DNA of 40,921 nt, taken from positions 1-40,921 of the forward strand of contig CAZJYI010000105.1 in the NCBI GenBank assembly GCA_964550025.1, given 5' to 3'. The position numbers and the translations under genes are program-made. The notes under the pieces are model-generated. The model made no database searches. It worked only from the letters and a program-made list of their open reading frames with translations, and was not told the origin of the DNA. Positions 18,401-26,330 of the stretch are shown piece by piece. Every line of letters starts with the position of its first letter. Position 1 is the first letter of the stretch. This stretch comes from CAZJYI01 sp964550025. Lineage in GTDB: Bacteria > Verrucomicrobiota > Kiritimatiellia > UBA8416 > CAYOBW01.

Positions 18401-21102
18401 TGACGTTGACCTGGAATGGCCCGTCCAGCAGCGAGACGGCGGCCACCAATCCCTTCAGTGACTACCGCCTGAATGTGACCTTTTCCCATGCGGGTAGCGG
18501 CAAGAGTTACATCGTGCCCGGCTACTTTGCCGCGGATGGAGACGCGGCGGAAAGCGGTGCGGACGCAGGCGACAAGTGGAGAGCCCATTTTGCTCCGGAT
18601 GAAGTCGGCCAATGGAGTTACACAGTATCATTCCGCGCCGGGTCCGACATCGCGATTGACAGCGCCGCCGGGGCCGGCACGGCAGCGGGCTTCTTCGATG
18701 GGGATAGCGGGGGCTTCGCTGTTGCCGCCACCGACAAGACCGGGCGTGACCTGCGGGGAAAGGGCCGGCTTCGATATGTGGGCAAACACCACCTGCAGTT
18801 TGCCGAGACGGGCGAGTACTTCCTCAAGGCGGGTGCCGACGCGCCCGAGAACTTCCTGGCCTACGATGATTTCGATGCGACGACGAATGACCAGGACAAC
18901 CAGCCCGACCTCCGCAAGTCGTGGAGTCCACATGCAGGTGACTATCACGCGGCCACGGCGGAGCCGTTCACCTGGCAGGGGGGCAAGGGCACCGAGATTC
19001 TCGGGGCCGTACGCTATCTCTCGCAGAAGGGATTGAACGTCTTCTCCTTTCTCACCTTTAGCCTCGACGGTGACGACGACAACGTCTTTCCGCACCGTTT
19101 GAAGTCGACGGTGGCCGCCTACGAGGCGGTCGCGGACAACGCTCGCTGGGCGCACGCCAATGGCGTCTACCATGACCGCTTCGACGTATCCAAAATGGCG
19201 CAGTGGGAACGGGTCTTTGAATACGGCGACCTGATGGGCATGTATCTGCACTTCAAGACGCAGGAAACCGAGAACGACCAGAGAATGGACGGGGGCGCCC
19301 TGGGCCGGGAGCGGAAGCTCTACTACCGCGAGCTCGTGGCGCGTTTCAGCCATCACCTGGCCCTGAACTGGAACCTCGGCGAGGAGAACACGAACACCGA
19401 AGCCCAGCGTAGGGCCTTTGCCCAGTGGTTCCACGACAACGATCCGTATCGCCATAACGTGGTTCTGCATACCTATCCCAACGCGAAATCGACGGTCTAC
19501 ACGCCGCTGCTGGGGACAGCCTCCAAGCTGACCGGCCTGTCGCTGCAAACCAACCAGGAGGACTTCTCGAACGTCTTCCCGGACACGCTGACCTGGGTAC
19601 GGAACTCAGCCGGAGCCGGCGTGCCCTGGGTGGCCGCCTGTGACGAACCGGGTGACGCCTCCCACGCCTTGCGCCCTGTGGGCGACGAGGGCAATAGCTG
19701 GATCGATGGCCGCAAGAACGCCCTGTGGGGGAACGTGATGGCCGGTGGGGCCGGGGTGGAGTTCTACTTCGGCTACCAGCACGCGAACTCCGACCTCACC
19801 TGCCAGGATTTTCGGTCCCGTGACGGTTTCTGGGACACCTGTCGCTACATGTTGGAGTTCTTCACGCTTAACCAGGTGCCCTTCCAGGACATGGTGAACA
19901 CCAACGGTCTTGTGAGCGGATCCGGGGACAATGCCAATCGCTGTCTCGCCAAGACCGGCGAATCCTATGTCGTGCAGCTCTACGACGGGGGCAGTCACAC
20001 CCTCGATCTCTCCGCGGCCCCCGCGGAGACATTCAACGTCCGGTGGTTCGACCCCCGCAACGGCGGCGCGTTGCAGAGCGGCAGCATTACGGGGGTTCTG
20101 GGCGGCTCGACCGTTTCGCTTGGCGAGGCACCATCCAGTACGACCAGTGACTGGGTCGTCCTTGTCCAGTTCCCCGGCACCAATACACCGCCGACGGTCA
20201 CGTCCGTAACGAACAACACCGCCGGCACCGTGTCGTGGACCTGTCCTCCCGGCGTTACCTCTGTCCGGGTGGAATGCTGGGGCGGCGGTGGAGCCGGGGG
20301 CGCAGCCGATGCGGTCGGCACCGCCAACGTCGGTGGCGGCGGTGGATCCGGGGGAGCGTACGCGAGGAAGGCCGATGTTCCCGTTACGCCCGGAGACAGT
20401 TATGCCATGACGATTCCCGCCGCGGCAACGGCTCCGGCCGGGACGTCCGATGGAGCCCGGTTCGACGGGGCCACCGTATCATTTTCCGGCGACAGCGGGG
20501 TTTCCGTAACCGCCGCAGGTGGGCAGGGCGGCGAATGCAGAGTCGGCAGCGGCAACATATCCGGAACTGGCGGAGTGGGCAGCACCGTCGGCTGCGACGG
20601 GGATGCGGTGTTTGCCGGCGGAAACGGCGCACAGAACGGCGACCGCAGTGGCGGCGGTGGCGGCGGTGGGGCCGGCGATACGAATCCGGGCGGTAACGCG
20701 AACGCCGTCACCGCCGGATCAGGCGGTGTAGACGGCGGGGGCGATGGCGGCGGCGGAAGAAACGGCCATAGCAATGGTCGGCCCGGCCAAGTTCCCGGTG
20801 GCGGCGGCGGCGGCGCCAAGAGTCAGTCGGGTGTAGACGGAGCTGCCAAGTCCGGCGGAACCGGTGGACTCGGCCAGATCGTCATCACCTATACTCTCCC
20901 TCCCACGGTCGAATCCCCTGTGCTCGAGCACAGCATGGACGGAGGGGATATGGGTTTTTCCTGGTCCGAGGATGGTTACAAGTTGCAGACCCGCACAAAT
21001 CTCCTTATCGGCGCCTGGGCCGACTATCCGGGAGGCAGCTCCAGCCCCGTGAATGTGACGCCCACAAACGTCGCTGCTTTCTTCCGACTGATTCAGAAGT
21101 AG
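15415..21102 (+). CDS. Giant chimeric glycosidase: CBM, nucleoside-hydrolase-like, LamG, DUF5060 barrel, glycine-rich
   Basis: A 1895-residue exported enzyme; GAGGT precedes the ATG and a signal peptide follows (MKIRALSTALTALVFLSGAS). Rough layout: CBM6/35-like sandwich 25-210 (VVMEMEN); second sandwich 211-385; nucleoside-hydrolase-like domain 386-642, with the Asp-rich loop ADGNSPDPDDIGA; LamG 646-860; DUF5060 about 980-1085 (KWHKVTLTWNGP); glycosidase barrel about 1110-1490; collagen-binding-like strand domain about 1510-1585; glycine-rich domain 1607-1828; C-terminal tail ending FFRLIQK. Candidate catalytic glutamates are in LNWNLGEEN (E1323/E1324) and AACDEPGD (E1411), the positions expected for acid/base and nucleophile of a retaining barrel (inference). 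LamG and glycine-rich modules are shared with the preceding gene. The glycosidic bond cut is unknown; in this operon it probably acts on a rhamnose-rich polysaccharide outside the cell. Confidence 0.86.
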   Translation: MKIRALSTALTALVFLSGASLLGAAVYNESGGLVVMEMENTESPLGLWQAQSALSGYTGSGYLQFLGNTFETGPATSPLEYTFKINQAGLYYLHMHCAKETHDGRTDVANDCYVRVVGDYNAGPGPHDSHGDNASLSLLQSNTKYFGGATDSWKWEDGEASSGGNGNLDPGGHANKRVAVYDFKAGETYTLVVSGRSKFFRINRLMFRHTSVSKSAAQNLSNPESGLVTSTPEYTYDATEDFPSYLSGDVPYYIDNGNDALAIDASNVSYRDRFARASRTFDGASGTYDVTITTLTEEDGESTYRLLVNGSIVGTFENTHIGAGSPLDMQPETHTWSGIAISNGDTLAIESNTDTNGEIPEGDGTAWARGRWRQIELSTSAALIKPPVGRLAIVADGNSPDPDDIGATAVMFGILSGAGLQDRVVHLSHSCDLVKASNISAADELRRQRVLHQLCADGISYFGPLSSLADYYNCRSNQTAAVNDLRDAINASSASDPLWIIEAGEPDIIGYALEAATASKRQYVHVVSHHPANDNSGDYFTWAEILAFGVTEHQIGDQNVGLQVLISSGLWDWAENHTNPGIAWIWDRLKYAEQDGVVGFQTGKFDCSDAGMIYWWITGANAGGNRNSTPVEIRNMLLHVSGESDEPIAHWRLDEGTGTVANDASGRGFTGTLLNGASWGSDATRSSHVAFDGTDDRISTLFTYALSASDNFTWAWWAKRAITNDFGAIMVGNRYPQPGPGGQTYEFIKFTPSKAQFADAADVAGIHFFDYADIDTNGWHHYAMTKSGTSYQWYVDGVAVGSPQTFTYSEDSALPFLIGGDDDGSGTKVNEHFEGGIDDVVLYNRALSPSEVANVRDGIYNRGQAVTNLMLINADTDQDIGPIRDGDTLYFDLLPTTNLSVRADTTPDVASVRFAYDGNTNYQTESVEPFALAGDAAGDYNPWTPSLGAHTLTATPFSEAGAGGTAGTPLTINFNVLAEGGTGSAISGELRKWHKVTLTWNGPSSSETAATNPFSDYRLNVTFSHAGSGKSYIVPGYFAADGDAAESGADAGDKWRAHFAPDEVGQWSYTVSFRAGSDIAIDSAAGAGTAAGFFDGDSGGFAVAATDKTGRDLRGKGRLRYVGKHHLQFAETGEYFLKAGADAPENFLAYDDFDATTNDQDNQPDLRKSWSPHAGDYHAATAEPFTWQGGKGTEILGAVRYLSQKGLNVFSFLTFSLDGDDDNVFPHRLKSTVAAYEAVADNARWAHANGVYHDRFDVSKMAQWERVFEYGDLMGMYLHFKTQETENDQRMDGGALGRERKLYYRELVARFSHHLALNWNLGEENTNTEAQRRAFAQWFHDNDPYRHNVVLHTYPNAKSTVYTPLLGTASKLTGLSLQTNQEDFSNVFPDTLTWVRNSAGAGVPWVAACDEPGDASHALRPVGDEGNSWIDGRKNALWGNVMAGGAGVEFYFGYQHANSDLTCQDFRSRDGFWDTCRYMLEFFTLNQVPFQDMVNTNGLVSGSGDNANRCLAKTGESYVVQLYDGGSHTLDLSAAPAETFNVRWFDPRNGGALQSGSITGVLGGSTVSLGEAPSSTTSDWVVLVQFPGTNTPPTVTSVTNNTAGTVSWTCPPGVTSVRVECWGGGGAGGAADAVGTANVGGGGGSGGAYARKADVPVTPGDSYAMTIPAAATAPAGTSDGARFDGATVSFSGDSGVSVTAAGGQGGECRVGSGNISGTGGVGSTVGCDGDAVFAGGNGAQNGDRSGGGGGGGAGDTNPGGNANAVTAGSGGVDGGGDGGGGRNGHSNGRPGQVPGGGGGGAKSQSGVDGAAKSGGTGGLGQIVITYTLPPTVESPVLEHSMDGGDMGFSWSEDGYKLQTRTNLLIGAWADYPGGSSSPVNVTPTNVAAFFRLIQK
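17350..17998 (+). repeat. LamG module, copy 2
   Basis: Internal domain of the 1895-residue protein, matching 14726-15366 strongly (AHWRLDEGTGT at the start, VVLYNRALSPSEV near the end). Confidence 0.85.
20233..20898 (+). repeat. Glycine-rich domain, copy 2 (C-terminal position)
   Basis: Near the C-terminus of the 1895-residue protein; same layout as 11573-12283. The domain is thus at opposite ends of two adjacent gene products. Confidence 0.85.
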
Positions 21103-21157
21103 ACGCCCCGGGGTTGGATGGGTAAGGGATTGTGGACAGAATGAGGAGGCGGAAAGC

Positions 21158-23635
21158 ATGACTGTTCGACGGTTCTCTCTTGTGGCTTTTTCGAGCCTGA
21201 TGGTCGTGGTCACTTTGGCGCAGGAGTCAGACATGGCTTCAATTCTGAAACCGGATCTCAACGCTGATGGTAAGGCAGGCTTTGCGGCGTTGCTCAGTCG
21301 GGGATACACGCCGCTTTTCAACGGCGAGGACCTCACGGGATGGCGGAACCCTTATCCGCACGGTGAGGCCAAAGCCGTCGACGGTGAGATTCACCTGACG
21401 GGAAAGAACAAGTTCTTCCTGGTGACTGAAAAGAAGTACTCGGACTTTCGTTTGGTGGCTGAAATCCACCTCCCTGAAGGCAAGGCCAATTCGGGTGTGA
21501 TGTTCCGTTGTCATGTCGACGAGAGCGCAGCGAAGAAGGTCTACGGCTACCAGGCTGAGTGCGACGGATCGGACCGGCGATGGTCCGGTGGTCTCTTCGA
21601 TGAAGCGCGGCGCGGCTGGATATGGCCCAGCACGAAAGGTCGATCGGAGAAGCAGTTCCTGCCGCACGAAAAGGAATCGAAAGAGGCATTCGCACACCCA
21701 ACCATCGCCAACGCGCTGAATCGGGATGGCTGGAATCGTTACGAGATCACGTGCATTGAGGATCGCATCCGCATCGAACTCAACGGGGTTCCGACGGTGA
21801 CGTTTCGCGATACTAAGGATGCATCCGGATACATCGGGATCCAGCACCATGGAGAAGACGACCAGACCTATCGGTTCCGAAACATCTTCATCAAGGAGTT
21901 GCCTGAGATCCCCGCCGCAGAGACGGTTTCACTGACGGAGCAACCACCGGTATCGGTTAAGAGGATCGACAAGAAGACCACCTTGGTGGATTTCGGTAAG
22001 GTCGCATACGGGAATGTCGCCATGCGGGTACCTCAAGGGGAATCAGGGTATGGATACCTTCACTTTGGCGAGAAGCTCAAGGATGGACGTGTTGATCGCG
22101 AGCCGCCGGGAACGGTCCGCTATGGCGTCAGCCGGTTTGGTTTGCGCAGCAGAGAGAGGGGAAACTGGGTTGTCCCCGCTCCCGTCGATCTGAGGAACAC
22201 CGAGCAGGCGGGCGCAACCCGGGCGCATCCACCCGCGGTGCTCACTCCGCAGGCCTGGCTGCCGGTCATGCCGTTTCGCTGGGTCGAGATTGAACGGTGG
22301 CCCGGTGAATTCAAACCCGAGTACATTGTCCGGCGGGCAGCTTTCGCGACCGACTGGAACGACGAGGCGAGCTCGTTCGAGTGCTCCGACCCGCTGCTGA
22401 ACAGGATCTGGGACCTATGCAAGTACAGCATCAAGGCGACGACGTTTGCCGGCGTCTACGTCGATGGCGACCGGGAACGTATCCCGTACGAAGCCGACGC
22501 CTATCTCAATCAGCTCAGCCATTACACCACGGACGACGACGTCAAGATGGCGGCTGCGACGTTTGACTGGTTGATCGAGAACGGCACCTGGCCCAGCGAG
22601 TGGGCTCCGCACATGGTCTTCATGGCCCATGCCGAGTGGATGTACTCGGGCGACAGGGAGTGGTTGAAGCATCGTTACGAGTTGCTGAAGGCCAAGACGC
22701 TGATCCACCGCTGCGGCGATGACGGGTCGGTCCGCAGTGCGGAAATGGATCGAAAGAGGCATGACATAGTGGATTGGCCCAAAGGAGAACGTGACGGGTA
22801 CGTGTTCACCGAGATCAACACTGTCGTCAACGCGTTTCACATCGAAGCACTCCGGCAAATGGCGGAGCTGGCGCGCGCGGTTGGCGAGGAGGCCGATGCG
22901 AAAGCGTTTCTCGCCCGGGTCAAGATCGCGAAGGCTGCGTTTCAGAAGACGCTGTTTGACAGGACCACCGGGCTCTATCGTGACGGCGTAGGCACCGACC
23001 ACAGCAGCATTCACGCGAATTTCTTCCCGCTCGCGTTTGGCCTGGTTCCTGACGGCAGCGTTGCCGGGGTGGTGTCCTGGCTGGAAGAACGCGGCATGCG
23101 TTGCTCGGTCTACGCGGCCCAGTACCTGTTGGAGGGGCTCTTCGAGAACGGCGGCGACGCTGCGGCCGTCGACCTGATGATTGCTGACGGTGACCGCAGC
23201 TGGAAACACATGGTTAACAGCGGCACCACGATCAGTTGGGAAGCGTGGGATCTGAAGTACAAACCGAACCAGGACTGGAACCACGCCTGGGGCGCGGCAC
23301 CGGCGAACCTGTTGCCTCGATATGTGTTGGGGGCACAGCCTGCCGCACCCGGTTGGACGACTGCGAGGATCCGCCCCTGTCCCGGCGGCCTGAAGCATGC
23401 CCGCGGCAAGATCCCTACGCCGCGCGGCCCCGTCGTGATTGCGTGGAAGAACGAATCCGCATTCCAGCTTTCGCTGGATCTACCGAGCGGCATGACGGCA
23501 AAGGTCGACCTGCCGGCGACAGACGGTTCCACGGGTGTCCTGCGGGACGGAAAACCGGTTCCGGCCGTACGGAACGGAGACCGGTGGATCGTGAAGGACG
23601 AGGTCATCGGATCGGTGACTCTCCAGATCAACTAG
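21158..23635 (+). CDS. DUF1080-GH78 fusion, probable secreted alpha-L-rhamnosidase
   Basis: An 825-residue exported protein; AGGAGG lies eight bases before the ATG and a signal peptide follows (MTVRRFSLVAFSSLMVVVTL). Residues about 47-250 are a DUF1080/3-keto-disaccharide-hydrolase-type LamG-like domain (GYTPLFNGEDLTGWRN, then NSGVMFRCHV). Residues about 390-825 match the six-hairpin barrel and C-terminal sheet of GH78 alpha-L-rhamnosidases: DGDRERIPYEAD at 436-447 carries the acidic residues typical of the family, followed by TTISWEAWD and NQDWNHAWGAAP. GH78 enzymes release terminal L-rhamnose by inversion. The N-terminal part replaces the usual GH78 accessory sandwiches and may bind substrate or attack another sugar. 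Last gene of the operon, 55 bases after the previous stop; convergent with the sulfatase. Confidence 0.88.
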   Translation: MTVRRFSLVAFSSLMVVVTLAQESDMASILKPDLNADGKAGFAALLSRGYTPLFNGEDLTGWRNPYPHGEAKAVDGEIHLTGKNKFFLVTEKKYSDFRLVAEIHLPEGKANSGVMFRCHVDESAAKKVYGYQAECDGSDRRWSGGLFDEARRGWIWPSTKGRSEKQFLPHEKESKEAFAHPTIANALNRDGWNRYEITCIEDRIRIELNGVPTVTFRDTKDASGYIGIQHHGEDDQTYRFRNIFIKELPEIPAAETVSLTEQPPVSVKRIDKKTTLVDFGKVAYGNVAMRVPQGESGYGYLHFGEKLKDGRVDREPPGTVRYGVSRFGLRSRERGNWVVPAPVDLRNTEQAGATRAHPPAVLTPQAWLPVMPFRWVEIERWPGEFKPEYIVRRAAFATDWNDEASSFECSDPLLNRIWDLCKYSIKATTFAGVYVDGDRERIPYEADAYLNQLSHYTTDDDVKMAAATFDWLIENGTWPSEWAPHMVFMAHAEWMYSGDREWLKHRYELLKAKTLIHRCGDDGSVRSAEMDRKRHDIVDWPKGERDGYVFTEINTVVNAFHIEALRQMAELARAVGEEADAKAFLARVKIAKAAFQKTLFDRTTGLYRDGVGTDHSSIHANFFPLAFGLVPDGSVAGVVSWLEERGMRCSVYAAQYLLEGLFENGGDAAAVDLMIADGDRSWKHMVNSGTTISWEAWDLKYKPNQDWNHAWGAAPANLLPRYVLGAQPAAPGWTTARIRPCPGGLKHARGKIPTPRGPVVIAWKNESAFQLSLDLPSGMTAKVDLPATDGSTGVLRDGKPVPAVRNGDRWIVKDEVIGSVTLQIN

Positions 23636-23677
23636 CACCTCAAAGGCGTCATTCACGTCTCAGACTCGTTCGCCAAG

Positions 23678-23701
23678 CACCCCGACGGCGACAAAGGGGT
23701 G
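23678..23701. terminator. Possible bidirectional hairpin between convergent genes
   Basis: CACCCC (23678-23683) and GGGGTG (23696-23701) form a six-base-pair stem with a 12-base loop in the 116-base gap between two converging genes. There is no T-run, so intrinsic termination is only a possibility. Confidence 0.2.
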
Positions 23702-23751
23702 ATCGTGCCGGAGGTGTGCAGGTCGCTAACGCGAAACGAATCCACGACACT

Positions 23752-25629
23752 CTACAGCTTCTCTGCCCGTGGCACGTACCGCCACTCTTTCAGTGTCTTG
23801 CCGGAAACCCCTTTCAGTCTGATCCAGAGCACGTGTGCTTCACCGGTGGAGGTGCCCGGGTCGAGACGCAGGCCGAGCAGGGGCTCTACCGCGGGGAGGC
23901 TCACCGAGTAGGTATGCGGCACGCCGTCCGCATTGGGCGAGAAATCGGCTGTCTGGTCGACGTAGGATGGCTTCGTTCGGTTTCTCCAGAAAACCTGGCC
24001 CACGCCGGTAAAGGTCGAGCGCATGCGGAACTCAACGGTGAAGGGCCCCTTGCCGGTCTCGGGCAGATCAGTCCAGGCTACGTAAGCGTCTTTCACGGCA
24101 TTGACAATGTGCAGTCCTTCTCCCGTTTTCCTGACTTCAGAATGTGGTCCGCCCCGTGGCAGGAGATTCCAGTCGGGGTTCGCTTGCGGAATCACCGCCT
24201 CCGTACTCCGCAGCCGCTCGTCCAGGCGTGCCGAGAGAGTCTCCAGGCGTTCGGGCTCGACAGTGGCCAGATCGTTCTGTTCGCCGACATCCACGGCCAG
24301 GTTGTACAGCTCGTGCCGGTCGATGCCGCCGGGGCCATCCGCATAGAACCGAATCAGCTTCCAGTCACCCACGCGAAGCGACGAAGAGGGCTTAAAGCCG
24401 GGCAAATGCCCCTTTCCGTGCGGGAAGTGCACAAACACGGACTTCCGTACGGGGAGTCCGTTCTTGATCGTGGACACCTGGCTCACCCCGTCAAGCGCCA
24501 GATCGGGCCGGGGGGTGGCTCCGATCATCTCAAGAATCGTTGGGTAGAGGTCCGTCGACAGGAAGAGAGCATTCGTTTCCTCGCCGGGCCTGGTGACTCC
24601 CGGCCAGCGAACGATCAACGGCACACGCGTTCCCCCTTCGTAAATCTCCGCCTTACCGCCTCGCAACGGTGCGGTCGAACTGACCGGCACGTCGTGGAAT
24701 TCCGGTGGCATAACCGACGCTTCCCTGTTGGGGACAACCCAGGGGCCGTTGTCGGACATGAACAGGACGATTGTGCGCTCAGCCAGTTGCGCCTCTTCGA
24801 GTGCGTCCAGTACGGTCCCCACGGCGTCATCCATCGTCTTGCACATGGCGGCATAGACCGGGTGACGCTGAGGGTTGTCGGGGTCGGCCTTCTCGCGGTA
24901 TTGGTCGACCAGCTCCGGCTTCGCCTGCCAGGGTGAGTGCACGGACCAGAGCCAGAGATTGAGGAAGAACGGGCGGTCGCGATGGGCCCGGATGAAACGC
25001 GCCGCCTCCTCTGCCATGCGGTCCTCAAGATGCTCCCCCTTCTTGCCTTGCCCCGGCCAGACGGGCCAGGGCGCGAGGAACCCGTAGTGAAGAGGACTGG
25101 GCGCTGGTGAGTGCGGGATATCCACGTCGAAGCCGTGCTCCAACGGACTGAACGGTTCCGCTCCGAGATGCCACTTCCCGATGTGCGCCGTGGCAAACCC
25201 GGCATCGCGCAGGGCCTCGCCGAGCGTCCAGTACTTCGTGTCCAGGCGGGTGACCGACTTCGCGGGTTTCACCTTCCCTTCGGCACTCTCCGCCAGGCCC
25301 TTCTTCAAGATCACGTCACGCAGATGACACACCGGCGCGGTAATTCCAACTCGGGCCGGGGAAAGGCCCGTCAGGATGCTTGCCCGCGTGGGCGAACAGA
25401 GCGGGCTGGCCGCATAGGCCTGGTTGAAACGTAGCCCTTCCCGGGCCAGGCCATCGATGCGCGGCGTCTCATGGAAGGTGCTGCCAGAGCACCCGAGGTC
25501 CTTCCAGCCCAGATCGTCAGCTACGATCAGAACGACATTCGGAGTCGCGGCTTCCGCAGCGACGGGGCTGGTCATGGCCGCCAGGCAGATCGCCCAGCCG
25601 GACAACGTGAGAGTCAGTCTGTTCGTCAT
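23752..25629 (-). CDS. Secreted type I (formylglycine) sulfatase with C-terminal sandwich
   Basis: About 625 residues. I prefer ATG 25629 over the one at 25644 because GGAGG lies eight bases before it, as at 21158. Residues 1-28 are a signal peptide. Residues 31-40 (NVVLIVADDL) give the two metal-binding aspartates D38 and D39. C78-S-P-T-R82 is the motif whose cysteine is converted to formylglycine. Later motifs NGPWV and the GGKAEIYEGGTRVPLIVRW segment are typical of arylsulfatase-A-type enzymes. Residues about 500-625 are an extra beta-sandwich often found on PVC sulfatases, perhaps glycan-binding. It would remove sulfate esters from a polysaccharide outside the cytoplasm; the substrate is not readable. 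It needs a maturase that is not in this window, since the SUMF-fold protein at 35694 lacks the key cysteines. Confidence 0.92.
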   Translation of the reverse strand: MTNRLTLTLSGWAICLAAMTSPVAAEAATPNVVLIVADDLGWKDLGCSGSTFHETPRIDGLAREGLRFNQAYAASPLCSPTRASILTGLSPARVGITAPVCHLRDVILKKGLAESAEGKVKPAKSVTRLDTKYWTLGEALRDAGFATAHIGKWHLGAEPFSPLEHGFDVDIPHSPAPSPLHYGFLAPWPVWPGQGKKGEHLEDRMAEEAARFIRAHRDRPFFLNLWLWSVHSPWQAKPELVDQYREKADPDNPQRHPVYAAMCKTMDDAVGTVLDALEEAQLAERTIVLFMSDNGPWVVPNREASVMPPEFHDVPVSSTAPLRGGKAEIYEGGTRVPLIVRWPGVTRPGEETNALFLSTDLYPTILEMIGATPRPDLALDGVSQVSTIKNGLPVRKSVFVHFPHGKGHLPGFKPSSSLRVGDWKLIRFYADGPGGIDRHELYNLAVDVGEQNDLATVEPERLETLSARLDERLRSTEAVIPQANPDWNLLPRGGPHSEVRKTGEGLHIVNAVKDAYVAWTDLPETGKGPFTVEFRMRSTFTGVGQVFWRNRTKPSYVDQTADFSPNADGVPHTYSVSLPAVEPLLGLRLDPGTSTGEAHVLWIRLKGVSGKTLKEWRYVPRAEKL

Positions 25630-25795
25630 GCTTGCCGCCTCCATGTGCGGTTCCAGTGCTCTATCACCCCCGCACGGGATGCCCCAGGACCTACAGCATT
25701 CCTGTCTGGAATCCTAGGACAAACGCCAGCTCCGTTCCTATCGCAGGAAGCACCCTGCCATCGGGCACCAAGCCAGAGAGGTAGGGAGCGCGTCC

Positions 25796-26131
25796 ATGAG
25801 GAAACCCACGGTTCGGTTGTTTGAGGCTGCAACTATACTTCTGTCTGTTGCTCGTGCGCAGGAGACTCCGAACCCAACCGGTCGGGCTACATCCTCCTCT
25901 CCTCCATTCTCCTCAATCCTCTTCTCCCAGTCTGTCGAGGGGGATACCCCATTCCCCGTCCCCTTTATGTGCTCGGTCCATCAGTTTCAGGGAGATTCTC
26001 TAGTGGGCTCACGCAATACCGGGTGGTATGGTGCGTTTACCCCGGTTCACGCACCTTTCGTCGGTGTGCCGTACCCATGGTCCGCGTGCCGGATGGCGCG
26101 ACCAGAAAACGAGCGTACCGTAACGTCATAG
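25796..26131 (+). pseudogene. Possible remnant of a secreted-protein gene start
   Basis: GGGAG sits about seven bases before ATG 25796, and the first 22 residues (MRKPTVRLFEAATILLSV, then ARAQ) look like a signal peptide; compare the neighbour at 21158 (MTVRRFSLVAFSSLM). After about residue 30 the frame becomes Ser/Pro-rich low-complexity sequence overlapping hairpins and ends at 111 residues. I read this as a gene start cut off by unrelated DNA, or as chance. Confidence 0.22.
26030..26055. repeat. Inverted repeat GGTGCGT/ACGCACC
   Basis: A seven-base-pair perfect stem with a 12-base loop, directly next to a smaller ATACC/GGTAT hairpin at 26016-26029. Confidence 0.45.
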
Positions 26132-26226
26132 TTGGTGTGAGCAGTCTTTCGTACCAAGCGGCGGCATTTGACGTCCCCCTGGCTCAATCGCCATCCTTCA
26201 CAACCGCTGACGCGAATGAGACTTAA

Positions 26227-26252
26227 GCGTGTTTCTCTTCCTGCCAACACGC
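26227..26252. repeat. Inverted repeat GCGTGTT/AACACGC
   Basis: A seven-base-pair perfect stem with a 12-base loop, about 30 bases before the long hairpin. Confidence 0.45.
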
Positions 26253-26282
26253 GGGATAGTGACGTTCGTTATGCGTTCTACG

Positions 26283-26330
26283 TGTTGGTCTACGGCGACT
26301 ATCACGTGGATGGTCGGCAGTAGACCAGTA
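26283..26330 (+). repeat. Long imperfect hairpin
   Basis: The core TGGTCTAC (26286-26293) pairs with GTAGACCA (26320-26327). Pairing continues inward with one bulged A and one G-G mismatch to a five-base loop ACGTG. It continues outward through wobble pairs that favour the plus-strand RNA. In total about 20 pairs form. It could be a structured RNA, a repetitive palindromic element or a processing signal. Confidence 0.55.

Noticed and set aside
23636..23751. Open frame continuing after the GH78 stop
   Set aside because: About 40 readable codons follow the stop, but they match no family I know and run into the sulfatase gene antisense.
23236..24936. 566-codon plus-strand frame
   Set aside because: It is antisense to the sulfatase and overlaps the end of the GH78 gene; its product is rich in Arg, Gly and Ala without domains, as expected for a shadow frame in GC-rich DNA.
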